The notes: a model not told the origin generated them from the letters alone. A stretch of DNA of 64,000 nucleotides from Haloactinomyces albus (GCF_031458135.1 NZ_JAVDXW010000001.1:4526001-4590000); one strand, 5' to 3'. Positions 1-8,886 are shown, counted from the stretch's first letter. Made by a program: numbers and translations.

Positions 1-994
1 CGCCCGCGCCGCCGCCGTGCGTCGGTGTGGCCCGGTCCCCGGAGTCGGCGCCTGCCATGTCGAGCACCGCGGGAAGGAGCTTCTCGTCGAGCGCGACAGC
101 GTCGAGTGAAGCGCGAACCTGGTCGGCATCCCACGGGGCACGCAGCCACAGCCGGTAGCATCGCCCATCGACGCGCACGCCGACGACTCCGGGTGCGGGT
201 TGTGCCGCTTGAGCGGAGTCGCATTCCTCGATGCGCGCCGTCACGGGGTGTGCGGCCAGTACCTCGAGTACGTCCGCAGCGGAGGTACCCTCCGGCATGG
301 GCAGGCAGCGGTGATAGCCGAGGATGCGCATCTCGCTGCTGGGAAAAAGGGCAGCCAGTGTGAACGCGTGGGCGTGCTCCCCGTTGAGGCGGCTTCGCCT
401 GCGCGCATTGCGTTCCGCGGCCACCATCCGGTGGTGTCCGTCGGCGATGTACAGCGTCTCGATATCGCCGATCTCGTCCTGGACTGTTTCCGCCAGCTCG
501 GCATCGTGACGAATCCAGACGGTGTGCGTGATTCCGTCGGCCGAGTTCAGACGCACATCGGGTTCGTCCACCGTGATCCCGTCGAGCAGTTCACGCAGCC
601 GGGGCCGGTCCGGATGAGCAAGTGTCACCGGCATCTGCTCGATACCGCCGCCCACCGTGAGCTGCTCGATTCGACGCTCGCGCTCGGGACTGGTGGCCTC
701 GTGGCAGCGAATGCGCCTGTTGCGGTAATCGTCGATCGACACCTCGACCACGACCCCGGTTTGCCGGTGCCTGCCGGCTTCCAGCCGGTACACCACCACG
801 GCCGGTACGGAGGGGCGCGTGTATCCGCCCGCGTCGAGGAGTCGGCGCACCCGTGTCGGGTCGATGGTCCCGTCCACCGTCTCGGTCCGCCGTGGGTCGA
901 TGACCAGCACCTCCGGCGGACGTACCGTGATGCCCGCGGGATGCCCGGAGAGCTCGCGTGCGGGGGTGGTTTGCTGTGCTTGCGAGCCGTTCAT
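1..994 (-). CDS. DUF1015 family protein, 3' end beyond the window
   Basis: I translated this reading frame by hand because it is open to the window edge. It starts at an ATG that overlaps the stop of the upstream dehydrogenase gene as ATGA, so the two are translationally coupled. The product has at least 331 residues and carries the IADGHHR signature typical of DUF1015 (about residues 185-195), followed by a region with further conserved-looking acidic and aromatic residues. DUF1015 genes are commonly found next to serA-type dehydrogenases, as here. The biochemical role of DUF1015 is not established, so none is assigned. The C terminus lies outside the window, so full length cannot be compared with the family norm of roughly 400 residues. 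Confidence 0.85.
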   Translation of the reverse strand, partial: MNGSQAQQTTPARELSGHPAGITVRPPEVLVIDPRRTETVDGTIDPTRVRRLLDAGGYTRPSVPAVVVYRLEAGRHRQTGVVVEVSIDDYRNRRIRCHEATSPERERRIEQLTVGGGIEQMPVTLAHPDRPRLRELLDGITVDEPDVRLNSADGITHTVWIRHDAELAETVQDEIGDIETLYIADGHHRMVAAERNARRRSRLNGEHAHAFTLAALFPSSEMRILGYHRCLPMPEGTSAADVLEVLAAHPVTARIEECDSAQAAQPAPGVVGVRVDGRCYRLWLRAPWDADQVRASLDAVALDEKLLPAVLDMAGADSGDRATPTHGGGAG

Positions 995-2061
995 GAGCCA
1001 CCGCCGGAACGGAGCGGCGTCGCGAACCCGGTGGGCTGTGTTTCGGGCTGCGTTTCGGGCTGGGACCCGGGTTGCGTTTGCTGTGTCGGCAGCACGGTGT
1101 CGAGGTTCACGCAGTGCACCACGTTGCCCGCATCGAAGGCATCGATCATCCGTACGACCTCGGCGGCGACTGCGTGCTGCGCCTGCTCGGTCGAGGCTCC
1201 GATGTGATGGGTGCCGTAGACGTTCGGGTGTTTGGCCAGCGGGGAGTCGATGCTGCCGGTGCTCGTGTCCGGTTCGTCCGCGCACACGTCGATGCCCGCG
1301 CGCACGTCCTTGGCTTCCATCGCTTCGATGAGCGCGTCCTCGTCGACGAGCTCTCCGCGCGAGGTGTTCAGGATGATCGTGCCGGGTTGTACGTGGGCGA
1401 GCAGGTCACGGTTGAGCAAGTGCCGGGTGGATTCGGTCGCCGGTACGTGCAGTGACAGGACATCGCAGGTCCGTGCGAGTGTCTCCAGGCTGTCGACGAA
1501 GTGTACCCCGATGGCGTGGGCACGGTCCCGTGTCTGTTGATCGCGCTGTGTATTGGCCACGGCGTGTACTCGGGCGCCGAATGCCGCGGCCCGCTCGGCG
1601 AATTCGAGTCCGATTTGCCCCAGCCCGATCACGCCGACTCGGCGACCGTGAATTCCTCGTGCCCGGGCGTAGCGTTTCTTGTCCCAGTGGCCCGCGCGCA
1701 GGTCGATGACGTTGTCGGCGATGTTGCGGTCCAGCGCCAGCAGCAGACCGAAAGCGAGCTCGGCCACTGCGACCGAGTTGCGTCCCGGCACGTTGCAAAC
1801 GTGGATTCCTCGCTCGGAGGCTGCTTCGCAGTCGATGGTGTTGGTCCCGGAACCCGCACGGATCACCAGACGTAGCGCATCGGCTTCCGCGAGGACCGAG
1901 GCGGGGACCTTGGTACTTCGTACGACGAGAACGTCGCATCCCGCAAGCTCGCCGGAAAGCTGCTCGGTGGTCGTGTCCGGCTTGTGAATACAGTCGTGGC
2001 CGAGTTCGGCCATCTCGGTCAGGGACGATTCCGGGAAAGCATCGGCGACAAGGACCCTCAT
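991..2061 (-). CDS. D-2-hydroxyacid / phosphoglycerate dehydrogenase-like protein
   Basis: This 356-residue cytoplasmic NAD-dependent dehydrogenase belongs to the D-isomer 2-hydroxyacid family. A substrate-domain segment (IRAGSGTNTID) holds the expected arginine, the Rossmann motif GVIGLGQIG follows at about residue 145, then the CADEP acidic residue and the catalytic histidine in THHIG near residue 285. It matches SerA-type 3-phosphoglycerate dehydrogenase best but has no C-terminal ACT or intervening domain, so it would be the short, unregulated form; another 2-hydroxyacid substrate is possible. The start chosen (MRVLVADAF) follows an AAGGGAG ribosome site; a longer upstream reading adds 36 unlikely residues. 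The C terminus has a short imperfect repeat rich in QP and ET. It overlaps the DUF1015 gene by 4 bp. Confidence 0.85.
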   Translation of the reverse strand: MRVLVADAFPESSLTEMAELGHDCIHKPDTTTEQLSGELAGCDVLVVRSTKVPASVLAEADALRLVIRAGSGTNTIDCEAASERGIHVCNVPGRNSVAVAELAFGLLLALDRNIADNVIDLRAGHWDKKRYARARGIHGRRVGVIGLGQIGLEFAERAAAFGARVHAVANTQRDQQTRDRAHAIGVHFVDSLETLARTCDVLSLHVPATESTRHLLNRDLLAHVQPGTIILNTSRGELVDEDALIEAMEAKDVRAGIDVCADEPDTSTGSIDSPLAKHPNVYGTHHIGASTEQAQHAVAAEVVRMIDAFDAGNVVHCVNLDTVLPTQQTQPGSQPETQPETQPTGFATPLRSGGGS

Positions 2062-2390
2062 CGGCCACTCCCTTGCGCTCGGTGGGCCCGCCCCGGCAGT
2101 CCCCTCCGCATGCCGCACGTCGGTGTCCGGGGCGAGCCGCGATCGTTCCTCGCGCGGCACCATGAACAATAGATCGACTGTTGCTCATTACGCATATGAT
2201 TGCTTATGGCGCAATAGTGACGTCGTCGTCGGAGGACGTCAACAAGCCACGTTGAGTGGACGGCCGAACTCGCTCGACAGCGTGAAGATCACCTCCCATA
2301 CTGTATACTGTGCGCTCGCCACGGTGCTTGCCTCTCCGGTCGAGCGGTCGGTGCCGAGTTACTCGACCAACTCGGCACACCGCGCGGACG
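2062..2390. other. Intergenic region of 329 bp, promoter of the serA-like operon
   Basis: No credible gene is seen here. The stretch is locally AT-richer than its surroundings around 2175-2220 and 2295-2315, where ATACTGTATAC-like and CATATG palindromic bits occur. This is where a promoter for the leftward serA-like/DUF1015 operon would be expected. No convincing -35/-10 pair can be fixed by eye. Confidence 0.4.
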
Positions 2391-3251
2391 TCAGTGCTGC
2401 AGAGCGTGTATCACCGCAGCCATGTCCTCCGCGCCGTGCCCTGCATCGGCTGCTGCCTGGAACTGCCGATGCAGTGCCTGCATCAGTTGTTCGTCGGTGC
2501 CACCGGTGCGCATCGCCTCGGCGATCAGCGCGGTGTCCTTGACCGCCCCGCCGAGGGTGAACGCGGGCGGGAACTCCTCTGCGATCATCGCCTTGCCTTT
2601 GATTTGGGCATAGGCACAGTCGAGCGGCCCTCCGGAGATGGCATCCAGAAACAGTTGCGGATCGAGCCCCACATTGTCGGCCAGCCCGACGGCCTGGGCC
2701 GTGGCGCCGACGACCGAGAGCACCCAGGAGTTGGCGGCCAGCTTGAGCCGGTGCCCGTCACCGGGTTGCTCTCCCACCCACACCGTGCGCGAGCCGATCG
2801 CCTCGAAGACCGGCGTGACGGTGTCGCGCAGTTGTGCTGAACCACCGGCGAGCACGATGAGCGACCCCTGCTCGGCAGGCTGTTTCGTGCCCAGCACCGG
2901 TGCATCGACGAATCCGACACTGTGCTGCTCGGCCAGGTCGGCGAGCCGGGCGGTGCCACCGAGCCCGACCGTGCTGGTCTGCACCCAGATCGCCTCCGAG
3001 TCGGTGGCGGGCAGAGCACACTCCATCACCTGGGCGACGGCGTCGACGTCGAACAGCATGGTGATGACCACGTCCGCGCCCGACACGGCGCGGGAGAGAT
3101 CCTCGGCGACGGTGGCGCCCGCCTCCGCGAGCGGGCGCGCCTTTTCCACGCTGCGATTCCACACCGTCACGTCGAGTCCGGCACCGGCCAGGTTCCGGGC
3201 CATTCCGGCTCCCATCAGCCCGGTCCCCAGTACGGTCACAGCTTGCGCCAC
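2391..3251 (-). CDS. NAD(P)-dependent beta-hydroxyacid dehydrogenase (3-hydroxyisobutyrate dehydrogenase family)
   Basis: The 286-residue protein has an N-terminal Rossmann domain beginning with GTGLMGAGMA, the substrate-binding segment DAPVLGTKQPAEQGSL near residue 117, and the helix containing the family's catalytic lysine (RLKLAANSW) near residue 168, followed by an all-alpha C-terminal domain. These are the hallmarks of the 6-phosphogluconate/3-hydroxyisobutyrate dehydrogenase superfamily. The GTG start sits after a GGAGGA ribosome site. The usual GGSGxGxxxK substrate signature is not clearly present, so the substrate (hydroxyisobutyrate, tartronate semialdehyde, or an imine as in imine reductases) cannot be chosen. 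It appears monocistronic, with no pathway partner adjacent. Confidence 0.8.
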   Translation of the reverse strand: MAQAVTVLGTGLMGAGMARNLAGAGLDVTVWNRSVEKARPLAEAGATVAEDLSRAVSGADVVITMLFDVDAVAQVMECALPATDSEAIWVQTSTVGLGGTARLADLAEQHSVGFVDAPVLGTKQPAEQGSLIVLAGGSAQLRDTVTPVFEAIGSRTVWVGEQPGDGHRLKLAANSWVLSVVGATAQAVGLADNVGLDPQLFLDAISGGPLDCAYAQIKGKAMIAEEFPPAFTLGGAVKDTALIAEAMRTGGTDEQLMQALHRQFQAAADAGHGAEDMAAVIHALQH

Positions 3252-3320
3252 GGCGTCCTCCGATCCTTGCGGCTTCCCGGAAACACCCGGTTACCCGATC
3301 ACGGAAGCAATCATGCTCGG

Positions 3321-3548
3321 TCATCGGAATGGGCAACCGGAGTGCTCGACGAGATCGCGTGGGCGGCGAGCCTCGCGCTGCTGTCTGCCGAGCAGCACTC
3401 GGACATCGGCCGAGAGCCGTACGGTGCGCTCGTCGACGACCTCGGCACGGGTGCGGTGATCGATGTTGAAGTGGGTGCCGGTCGGATGTGGCGCGGTCCA
3501 GCGGATCTGCTCGTCGAACGCCTGGCGCTCGGACTTTTTCCGATGCAC
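3321..3548 (-). CDS. Small hypothetical protein, 75 aa
   Basis: I do not recognise this protein. A GTG-initiated frame of 75 codons shows the strong third-position G/C preference of real genes here, unlike the overlapping frames. An AGAAAGGA ribosome-site-like sequence lies about 15 nt upstream, rather far from the start. The product is basic and hydrophilic (HRKKSERQAF at the N terminus, many Arg and Asp/Glu) with no membrane segment and no signal peptide. It lies between the beta-hydroxyacid dehydrogenase and the divergent PPOX gene. A longer reading through upstream sequence runs antisense to real genes and was discarded. Confidence 0.4.
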   Translation of the reverse strand: MHRKKSERQAFDEQIRWTAPHPTGTHFNIDHRTRAEVVDERTVRLSADVRVLLGRQQREARRPRDLVEHSGCPFR

Positions 3549-3701
3549 GGCTGGCGCGATGATCCTTTCTGCGGGTCGCGAGTGATTCCGCCGGAGTGGA
3601 TGGCCGGAAGTCACCGAGGAAGCAGATCCTGCACATGTGCGGTATGACTGACTCCGGACGGCTTTGTTCGCGAGGATGCGACGCACGGAGGGAGAGCAGC
3701 G

Positions 3702-4130
3702 ATGGCGGACACGAAGAACGGTCCGGATTTGCACCCGGTGACCGAGGAATTGGCAACCGGAAAGAATTTCGCCTCGATTTCGACCCTGCTGCCCAACGGC
3801 GCGATCCAGACCCAATTCATCTGGGTGCATGCCCAGGACGGCAAGATCGTCCTGAACACCGAAACCCATCGCACGAAGTACCGGAACATCACAAGTGATC
3901 CGCGGATCACCGTCCTGATCCGCGACGAGAACGACCCGTACCGGTATGCCGAGGTCCGCGGCGAGGTCACGGCGACGACCACGGGCCCGCAAGCACGCGA
4001 GCAGATCGACGAGTTGGCCCGGAAGTACCTCGGCAAGCAGTATCCGCCGGAAGGTATCAAGTCCGAGCGTGTCATCCTGTGGATCACGCCCGCCCGGCAG
4101 ACCATCGTCGAGCAGAACAAGAGCACGTAA
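3702..4130 (+). CDS. PPOX-class, probably F420-dependent, flavin-fold oxidoreductase
   Basis: The 142-residue protein has the split-barrel fold pattern of the pyridoxamine 5'-phosphate oxidase-like superfamily. A conserved ATGKNFASISTLLPNGAIQ strand pair lies near residues 18-37, with QFIWVHAQDGKIVLNT following, then the TKYRNITSDPRITVLI segment that in Rv1155-like enzymes contacts the cofactor phosphate, and an EVRGEV strand. Actinobacterial relatives bind coenzyme F420 rather than FMN and reduce varied substrates; that cofactor assignment is from family knowledge. The ATG follows a GGGAGAG ribosome site. It stands alone, with the SatP-like transporter gene 141 bp downstream on the same strand. 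Confidence 0.8.
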   Translation: MADTKNGPDLHPVTEELATGKNFASISTLLPNGAIQTQFIWVHAQDGKIVLNTETHRTKYRNITSDPRITVLIRDENDPYRYAEVRGEVTATTTGPQAREQIDELARKYLGKQYPPEGIKSERVILWITPARQTIVEQNKST

Positions 4131-4271
4131 GAGGTACTTGCACTGCGGTGAGTCCACACGCGAGAACCCGGCCCGTGCCTCGCATTCGCCTGCAGGAATG
4201 GGACTCTCCAGGATTGCGGCGTGGGAGCGCTCGTACGCTTCGACGGGCACGAGGACGGGTATGCACAGAGG

Positions 4272-4949
4272 ATGGCCTCCACGCCCCCGCAGCAGTCGTT
4301 CAGTCACATTTCCTTGCGTCCCTACGGAAACCCGCTCCCGCTCGGATTGTTCTCCTTCGGCATCGGCATGGTGCTGCTCGCCGGGATCGCCTTCCAATGG
4401 ATGCACGGTATGGAAGTACGAGCAGCCGGGATCCTGATGGCTGCCTTTGTCTTTCCGCTGGAACTGCTGGCTGCAGTGCTCGCCTTCCTGGCCAGGGACA
4501 CCGGCGCCGCCAGTGCGCTGGGTCTCTTCGCGACGTCGTGGCTGGCGCTGGGCCTGTTGCACGTCGTCTTCCCGACGATGCGGACCAGCTTCGCGGCGGG
4601 CCTGTTCCTGGCGGCGTTCGCGGTCATGCTGATCCCGCTGGCGGTTGCGGCGAGCCTGGGCAAGCGTCTCCTCGCGCTCGTTCTCTCCGTGTCGACAATC
4701 CGTGCAGGATTGGCTGCCGCCTATCAGTTGGGGGCCCCGCACGCTGTCGCTCTGGCTGACGGGGCCGCTGCGCTTGCGTTGTCCGTGCTATCGCTGTACG
4801 GGGGAACCGCTTTTCTTCTTGAGGATATCCGGCAACGAACGCTGCTTCCGGTGCTGCGCAGTGGGTCCGGCCTGCGAGCGATCAACGCCGAGCTCGGAGA
4901 CCAGTTCAGACGGCTACCGCAGGAGCCCGGTATTCGACAGCAACTTTAG
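4272..4949 (+). CDS. GPR1/FUN34/YaaH (SatP-like) acetate/succinate transporter family protein
   Basis: This integral membrane protein of about 225 residues has roughly six hydrophobic segments. The first is preceded by a variant of the family's N-terminal NPAPLGL signature (here GNPLPLGL), the feature that identifies GPR1/FUN34/YaaH proteins such as SatP, which move acetate and related monocarboxylates across the inner membrane. The chosen start MASTPPQ puts a short hydrophilic tail before the signature; an in-frame ATG 51 bp upstream is possible and the ribosome site is weak for both. A signature with Leu in place of Ala is slightly unusual. The stop codon is followed within 2 bp by a repeat also found at 30879-30916. 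Confidence 0.7.
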   Translation: MASTPPQQSFSHISLRPYGNPLPLGLFSFGIGMVLLAGIAFQWMHGMEVRAAGILMAAFVFPLELLAAVLAFLARDTGAASALGLFATSWLALGLLHVVFPTMRTSFAAGLFLAAFAVMLIPLAVAASLGKRLLALVLSVSTIRAGLAAAYQLGAPHAVALADGAAALALSVLSLYGGTAFLLEDIRQRTLLPVLRSGSGLRAINAELGDQFRRLPQEPGIRQQL

Positions 4950-5117
4950 AGGCTCCGGCAGCAGGAACTGTCGGGCTCGCGGCGCCCGGGCGGCACCTCG
5001 CGGCGTTGTCGTGGAGTCGACGTGGCTCCGCCACGCCTCCTTCCTCCTAGCAAGACCCGATGCGAGGCATCCACCTGGCCACCGCTCCCTGATCCAACGC
5101 CCCACCGCCGGAGCCTC
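4950..5117. repeat. Intergenic element with inverted ends and a 38-bp dispersed repeat
   Basis: The gap between two convergent genes begins and ends with the same 12-bp inverted sequence (AGAGGCTCCGGC at the left, its complement at the right, about 5107-5118). Bases 4951-4988 recur without mismatch as the reverse complement at 30879-30916. In both places the repeat begins 2-3 bp after a stop codon. The layout resembles a small non-autonomous inverted-repeat element or a dispersed bidirectional terminator. No coding sequence is seen. Confidence 0.6.
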
Positions 5118-7727
5118 TTAGCCACGTTCCTGCGTGCGGTGCGAAGAGGGGTCCTGAGCGCGGTCGGTGCCGGCTTCGGTATTTCCCGGATCCTGATCCG
5201 TTGCCAACCGTCGATTGAGGAGTACTTTGGTCGCGTCGATGGCGAACAGCCAGATGACGGACCATCCCCAGGCGAGCCCGACCTGCGACCAGCCGATGGA
5301 CGGCATGAGAAAGCCGGTCAGCGCGATGGTGGTGGCCAGGATCTGGGTACCGATCACAGCAGCCAGGACGATCGCAGTGGGCCAGGAGGACCAGAAGGGG
5401 CCGCGGGTGCGCGCCGCGAAGTAGGTCAGATGGCCCGCCACGGACAGCTTGAGGTAGACCAGCGTGGTGATGGCGGGGCCGGTGATGCCGAGCGGGCCCT
5501 GGGCGAGCACGACCAGCACGAATGAGGACACCACGCCGACGAGCCCGAGTGCGGAACCCACGCCCAGCACTTGGCGCATCCGCCATCGTGCGGGTTTGCT
5601 TGCCGGTTCGGCTCGGTCATAGGCGATGGACAGGATGGCCAGGTCGTTGAGCAGCGCCAGCAGGATCACCTGAATCGGGTTGATCGGGAAGATGCCGAGC
5701 GCTGCGATGGCCACCGTGACGAACACGACGATGCGGATCGTTTCGCTGATGCGGTAGATGGTGTAGTTGGTCATTCGCCGGAACGTCTCCCGGCTGCGGC
5801 GCAGCGCCTCGACGATGACCGACAGTCCGGGCTCGGTGAGTACGACCTCGGAGGCCGCTCGGGCGGCATCGGTCGACCCCGCCACGGCGATGCCGACCTC
5901 GGCGCGCCGCAGCGCGGGGGTGTCGTTGACGCCATCGCCGGTCATGCCCACGATCTGATCGCGGTCCTGCAAGGCGGCGGCTATGCGGTACTTGTCCTCG
6001 GGCACCACCTGGGCAAAGCCGCTGACCGTGTCCACCTGCTCGGCGAGTTCGCGTTCGTCGGCGGCATCCCGGACGGCTTCGGCTTGTCGGACGTCATCGC
6101 CCAAGCCGACCTCGCCTGCCACCTGCTTGCCGATCTCCACTCGGTCACCGGTGAGCATGCGCACCTGCAGACCGAGATCGGCTGCCTGTTCCAGTGTCTC
6201 GGCGGCGTCCGCGCGCGGTGGGTTACGCAAGGCCAGTACTCCGAGGAAGCGCCAGTCGCCGTCGTCGTCGGCGCGCGCGACGGCCAGCGTGCGCATGCCC
6301 TGCTCGCCGAATCCGCGTGCCTGCTCCTCGACCTGTTGACGCAGATCGCTGCCCGCCTCGGCCAGGTCGGTGATCGCCTGCACAGCCCCTTTGGCCACAT
6401 GGAATTCGTGACCGTCCGGCCCTCGCGCGCGGCCCCGGGTGCGTTTGAGTTGCGGGTCGAACGGTGTGAAGTCGAGCAGTTCGTACCTGGCCAGCCATTC
6501 CTCCTCGGTTGCGTCGAAGATGGCCAGATCGATGGGGTCCCTACCGTCCTGCTGGGAGGCGAGCGCGGCGGCGAGCAGGATCTCGTCCGAGCCGGCGGCA
6601 TCCCCGCTTCCGGTGTCCACACCGACCGCATCGTGGACGGTGATTTCGTTGCGGGTGATCGTGCCGGTCTTGTCGACCAGCAGGATCTGCATCCCGGCCA
6701 GTTCCTCCAGTGCGGGCAGTCGGCTGACGATGGCTTTCCTGCGGGCGAGTGCGCGAGCACCGGCGGCCATCGTCACCGACAGCACCGTGGGCAGCGCCAC
6801 CGGCACCGAGGCGATCGTGACGACCAGAGCGAGCTCGAGGGTTGTGGCCAGCGGATTGCCGCGCAGCAACGACACGGTGATAATCACGGTGACCAGCACC
6901 AACGACAGCGCGATGAGGTAGCGACCGATCCGCAGCACCGCCTGCCGGAAGTGCGACGGTGGTGCCTCGCCCTGCACCAGTTCGGCGGTGTGTCCGAAGC
7001 GTGTGCGCAGCCCGGTGGCGGTCACCCGCACATGCGCATCCCCGCGCGATGTCGATGACCCGGAATACACCGCATCGCCCGGTTCTTTGCCGACCGGCAG
7101 GGATTCACCGGTCAGTGCCGACTCGTCCGCGGAGATACCGCCGGCCAGCAGCCGCCCGTCAGCCGGGACGATCTGGTCCACACCCACGTGCGCGAGGTCC
7201 CCCGGGACCACCTCCCGCGCGGGGATCTCGTGCCAATCGCGGCCTCGTTTGACCCGGGCGTGCACGGCCACCTGCTGCTTGAGTGCTTCGATCGCCCTAC
7301 CGGCCTGGTGCTCCTGCCAGAAGCCCACCACACCGTTGATCAGCAGCAGCACCAGGATGACCGCCAGATCCGGCCACTTCCCGCTGGCGGCGGAGAGCAC
7401 GGCGGCCGCCTCGATCATCCACGGGATCGGCCCCCAGAAGTGCCGGAGAAACTCCACGATCGTGGAACGGTTTTGCTCGCCGAGCTCGTTCGCGCCGTAA
7501 CGCTCGAACCGCCGGGCCGCCTCGTCGCCGGACAGGCCCTCCTCGGAGCCGAGACCCTCGTCGGCACGCCGGTCCTCATCGTGCCGCGCGTCGGGCGGCC
7601 CTTCGCTCTGCTCCTGGTCATGCTGCTCCTGGCCGGTGTCACCGTCCTGCTGCTCGGGGGTGTCCGCATGATCGACCCCGTGCGTCCGAGAGCGAGCCGT
7701 GCTCTTCGAGTCGCGGTGCTCGCTCAT
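5118..7727 (-). CDS. Plasma-membrane proton-efflux P-type ATPase (type IIIA)
   Basis: The 869-residue protein is a P-type ATPase of the fungal/plant H+-ATPase class. The actuator motif LTGES lies near residue 205, the phosphorylation motif DKTGTITRN near 351 and the hinge motif TGDGVND near 595. The first membrane helices follow an ELGEQNRS segment typical of PMA1-type pumps, and TIASVPVALPTVLSVTMA forms the M4 ion-path helix. It would extrude protons at the cytoplasmic membrane using ATP. The N-terminal 60 residues are unusually rich in Asp, Glu, Gln and His and look disordered. Bacterial members are uncommon and often occur in acid- or salt-exposed organisms. The gene shares a promoter region with the divergent nitronate monooxygenase gene, where a 15-bp inverted repeat lies. 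Confidence 0.88.
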   Translation of the reverse strand: MSEHRDSKSTARSRTHGVDHADTPEQQDGDTGQEQHDQEQSEGPPDARHDEDRRADEGLGSEEGLSGDEAARRFERYGANELGEQNRSTIVEFLRHFWGPIPWMIEAAAVLSAASGKWPDLAVILVLLLINGVVGFWQEHQAGRAIEALKQQVAVHARVKRGRDWHEIPAREVVPGDLAHVGVDQIVPADGRLLAGGISADESALTGESLPVGKEPGDAVYSGSSTSRGDAHVRVTATGLRTRFGHTAELVQGEAPPSHFRQAVLRIGRYLIALSLVLVTVIITVSLLRGNPLATTLELALVVTIASVPVALPTVLSVTMAAGARALARRKAIVSRLPALEELAGMQILLVDKTGTITRNEITVHDAVGVDTGSGDAAGSDEILLAAALASQQDGRDPIDLAIFDATEEEWLARYELLDFTPFDPQLKRTRGRARGPDGHEFHVAKGAVQAITDLAEAGSDLRQQVEEQARGFGEQGMRTLAVARADDDGDWRFLGVLALRNPPRADAAETLEQAADLGLQVRMLTGDRVEIGKQVAGEVGLGDDVRQAEAVRDAADERELAEQVDTVSGFAQVVPEDKYRIAAALQDRDQIVGMTGDGVNDTPALRRAEVGIAVAGSTDAARAASEVVLTEPGLSVIVEALRRSRETFRRMTNYTIYRISETIRIVVFVTVAIAALGIFPINPIQVILLALLNDLAILSIAYDRAEPASKPARWRMRQVLGVGSALGLVGVVSSFVLVVLAQGPLGITGPAITTLVYLKLSVAGHLTYFAARTRGPFWSSWPTAIVLAAVIGTQILATTIALTGFLMPSIGWSQVGLAWGWSVIWLFAIDATKVLLNRRLATDQDPGNTEAGTDRAQDPSSHRTQERG

Positions 7728-7810
7728 GAACGCTCGGTCTTTCTCCGTGATGTGTCGAGAAAAGCCACTACCCGGGTGTACCCGTCATCATCCGGCACAC
7801 ACTCGTACGT

Positions 7811-7848
7811 CGTGCGCTTGCGATCCCGACCACGATCGCAAGCGCACG
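7811..7848. promoter_or_regulatory. 15-bp perfect inverted repeat in a divergent promoter region
   Basis: Arms at 7811-7825 (CGTGCGCTTGCGATC) and 7834-7848 are exact reverse complements separated by 8 bp. The site lies between the start of the H+-ATPase gene (7727, leftward) and the nitronate monooxygenase gene (7918, rightward), where an operator for both would sit. Such arm length is rare by chance. No regulator gene adjoins it, so the binding protein is unknown. Confidence 0.6.
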
Positions 7849-7917
7849 GGTGTGGGCGTGGTCGGGTCGGCGATAGGCTCGGCCGGTACCCGCAAAGAAG
7901 GTGGTGAGGGAGTCCGG

Positions 7918-8886
7918 ATGCCGATCACGACGCGAGCGACCGAGCTTCTCGGTATCGAGCACCCGATCGTGCTGGCTCCCATGGACGACGTCGCCGGTGG
8001 TGAACTGGCAGCGGCCGTCAGCCGCGCAGGCGGGCTCGGCATGATCGGGGGAGGCTACGGCGATGCGGATTGGTTGTCCGGTCAGTTCGATGCCGCCGAC
8101 GGTGTCCGTGTGGGCTGTGGGTTCATCACCTGGTCTCTGGCGCGGCAACCGGCCCTGCTCGATCGTGCTCTGCAGCGCAGCCCGGCAGCTGTCATGCTCT
8201 CGTTCGGTGATCCGGTGCCGTTCGCGGAGCGGATCAAAGCCTCCGGCGCGCTGCTGCTGTGCCAGGTTCAAAACCGTGAGCACGCCGAACGCGCGCTTGA
8301 GGCGGGAGCCGACCTTCTCGTGGCACAGGGTAATGAGGCCGGCGGCCACGGGTACGGATCTCGCACCACGCTGACACTGGTCCCGGAGATCGCCGATCTG
8401 GTCGCCCGGCGCGGCCTCGATGTCGCTGTTCTGGCCGCGGGAGGGATCGCCGACGGCCGAGGAATGGCGGCCGCGCTGACCTTGGGGGCTTCCGGTGTCC
8501 TGGTCGGCACCCGCTTTTACGCGGCCGCGGAAGCCTTGAGCACTCCACAGGCGCGCGACCGCGCGGTGGCCGCCGCGGGAGAGGACGTGCGCCGGACCAC
8601 GGTCTACGACATCGTGCGAGGTCATCCTTGGCCGGACGGGCATACCATCAGCGTGCTCGGCAATGACTTCGTGTCCCGGTGGCACGGTGCCGAGCCCGAG
8701 CTCCACCGCAACCTCGAATCCGCCACCGCGGACTACCGGAGCGCCGTCGACAACCGCGACTACACCGTCGCCAATGTCACCGTCGGTCAAGCGACGGGTC
8801 TCGTCGACTCCGTCCTGCCCGCCGCCGACATCGTCACCGCCATGGCCGAGCACGCCGGCACGACGCTGAGCGTGCTCGCTCGGTAA
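7918..8886 (+). CDS. Nitronate monooxygenase (2-nitropropane dioxygenase family)
   Basis: The 322-residue protein is an FMN-dependent TIM-barrel enzyme. It opens with IEHPIVLAPMDDVAGGELAA, then GGLGMIGGGYG, the FMN-binding VAQGNEAGGHG near residue 140 and VLAAGGIADGRGMAAALTLGASGVLVGTRF. This is the standard layout of nitronate monooxygenases, which oxidise toxic alkyl nitronates such as propionate 3-nitronate. The GTG/ATG ambiguity is resolved by the ATG at 7918 following an AAGGTGGTGAGGGAG ribosome site; an upstream extension would cross the inverted-repeat operator. The NAGGHG-type histidine is present, favouring a functional enzyme of the class II/bacterial NMO kind; related enoyl-ACP reductases (FabK) are a lesser possibility. 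Confidence 0.85.
   Translation: MPITTRATELLGIEHPIVLAPMDDVAGGELAAAVSRAGGLGMIGGGYGDADWLSGQFDAADGVRVGCGFITWSLARQPALLDRALQRSPAAVMLSFGDPVPFAERIKASGALLLCQVQNREHAERALEAGADLLVAQGNEAGGHGYGSRTTLTLVPEIADLVARRGLDVAVLAAGGIADGRGMAAALTLGASGVLVGTRFYAAAEALSTPQARDRAVAAAGEDVRRTTVYDIVRGHPWPDGHTISVLGNDFVSRWHGAEPELHRNLESATADYRSAVDNRDYTVANVTVGQATGLVDSVLPAADIVTAMAEHAGTTLSVLAR

Noticed and set aside
3321-4742. A 473-codon leftward open frame across the PPOX and SatP-like genes
   Set aside because: It runs antisense to two well-supported genes and has low-complexity, family-less translation. Only its final 75 codons show genuine codon bias and were kept as a small gene.
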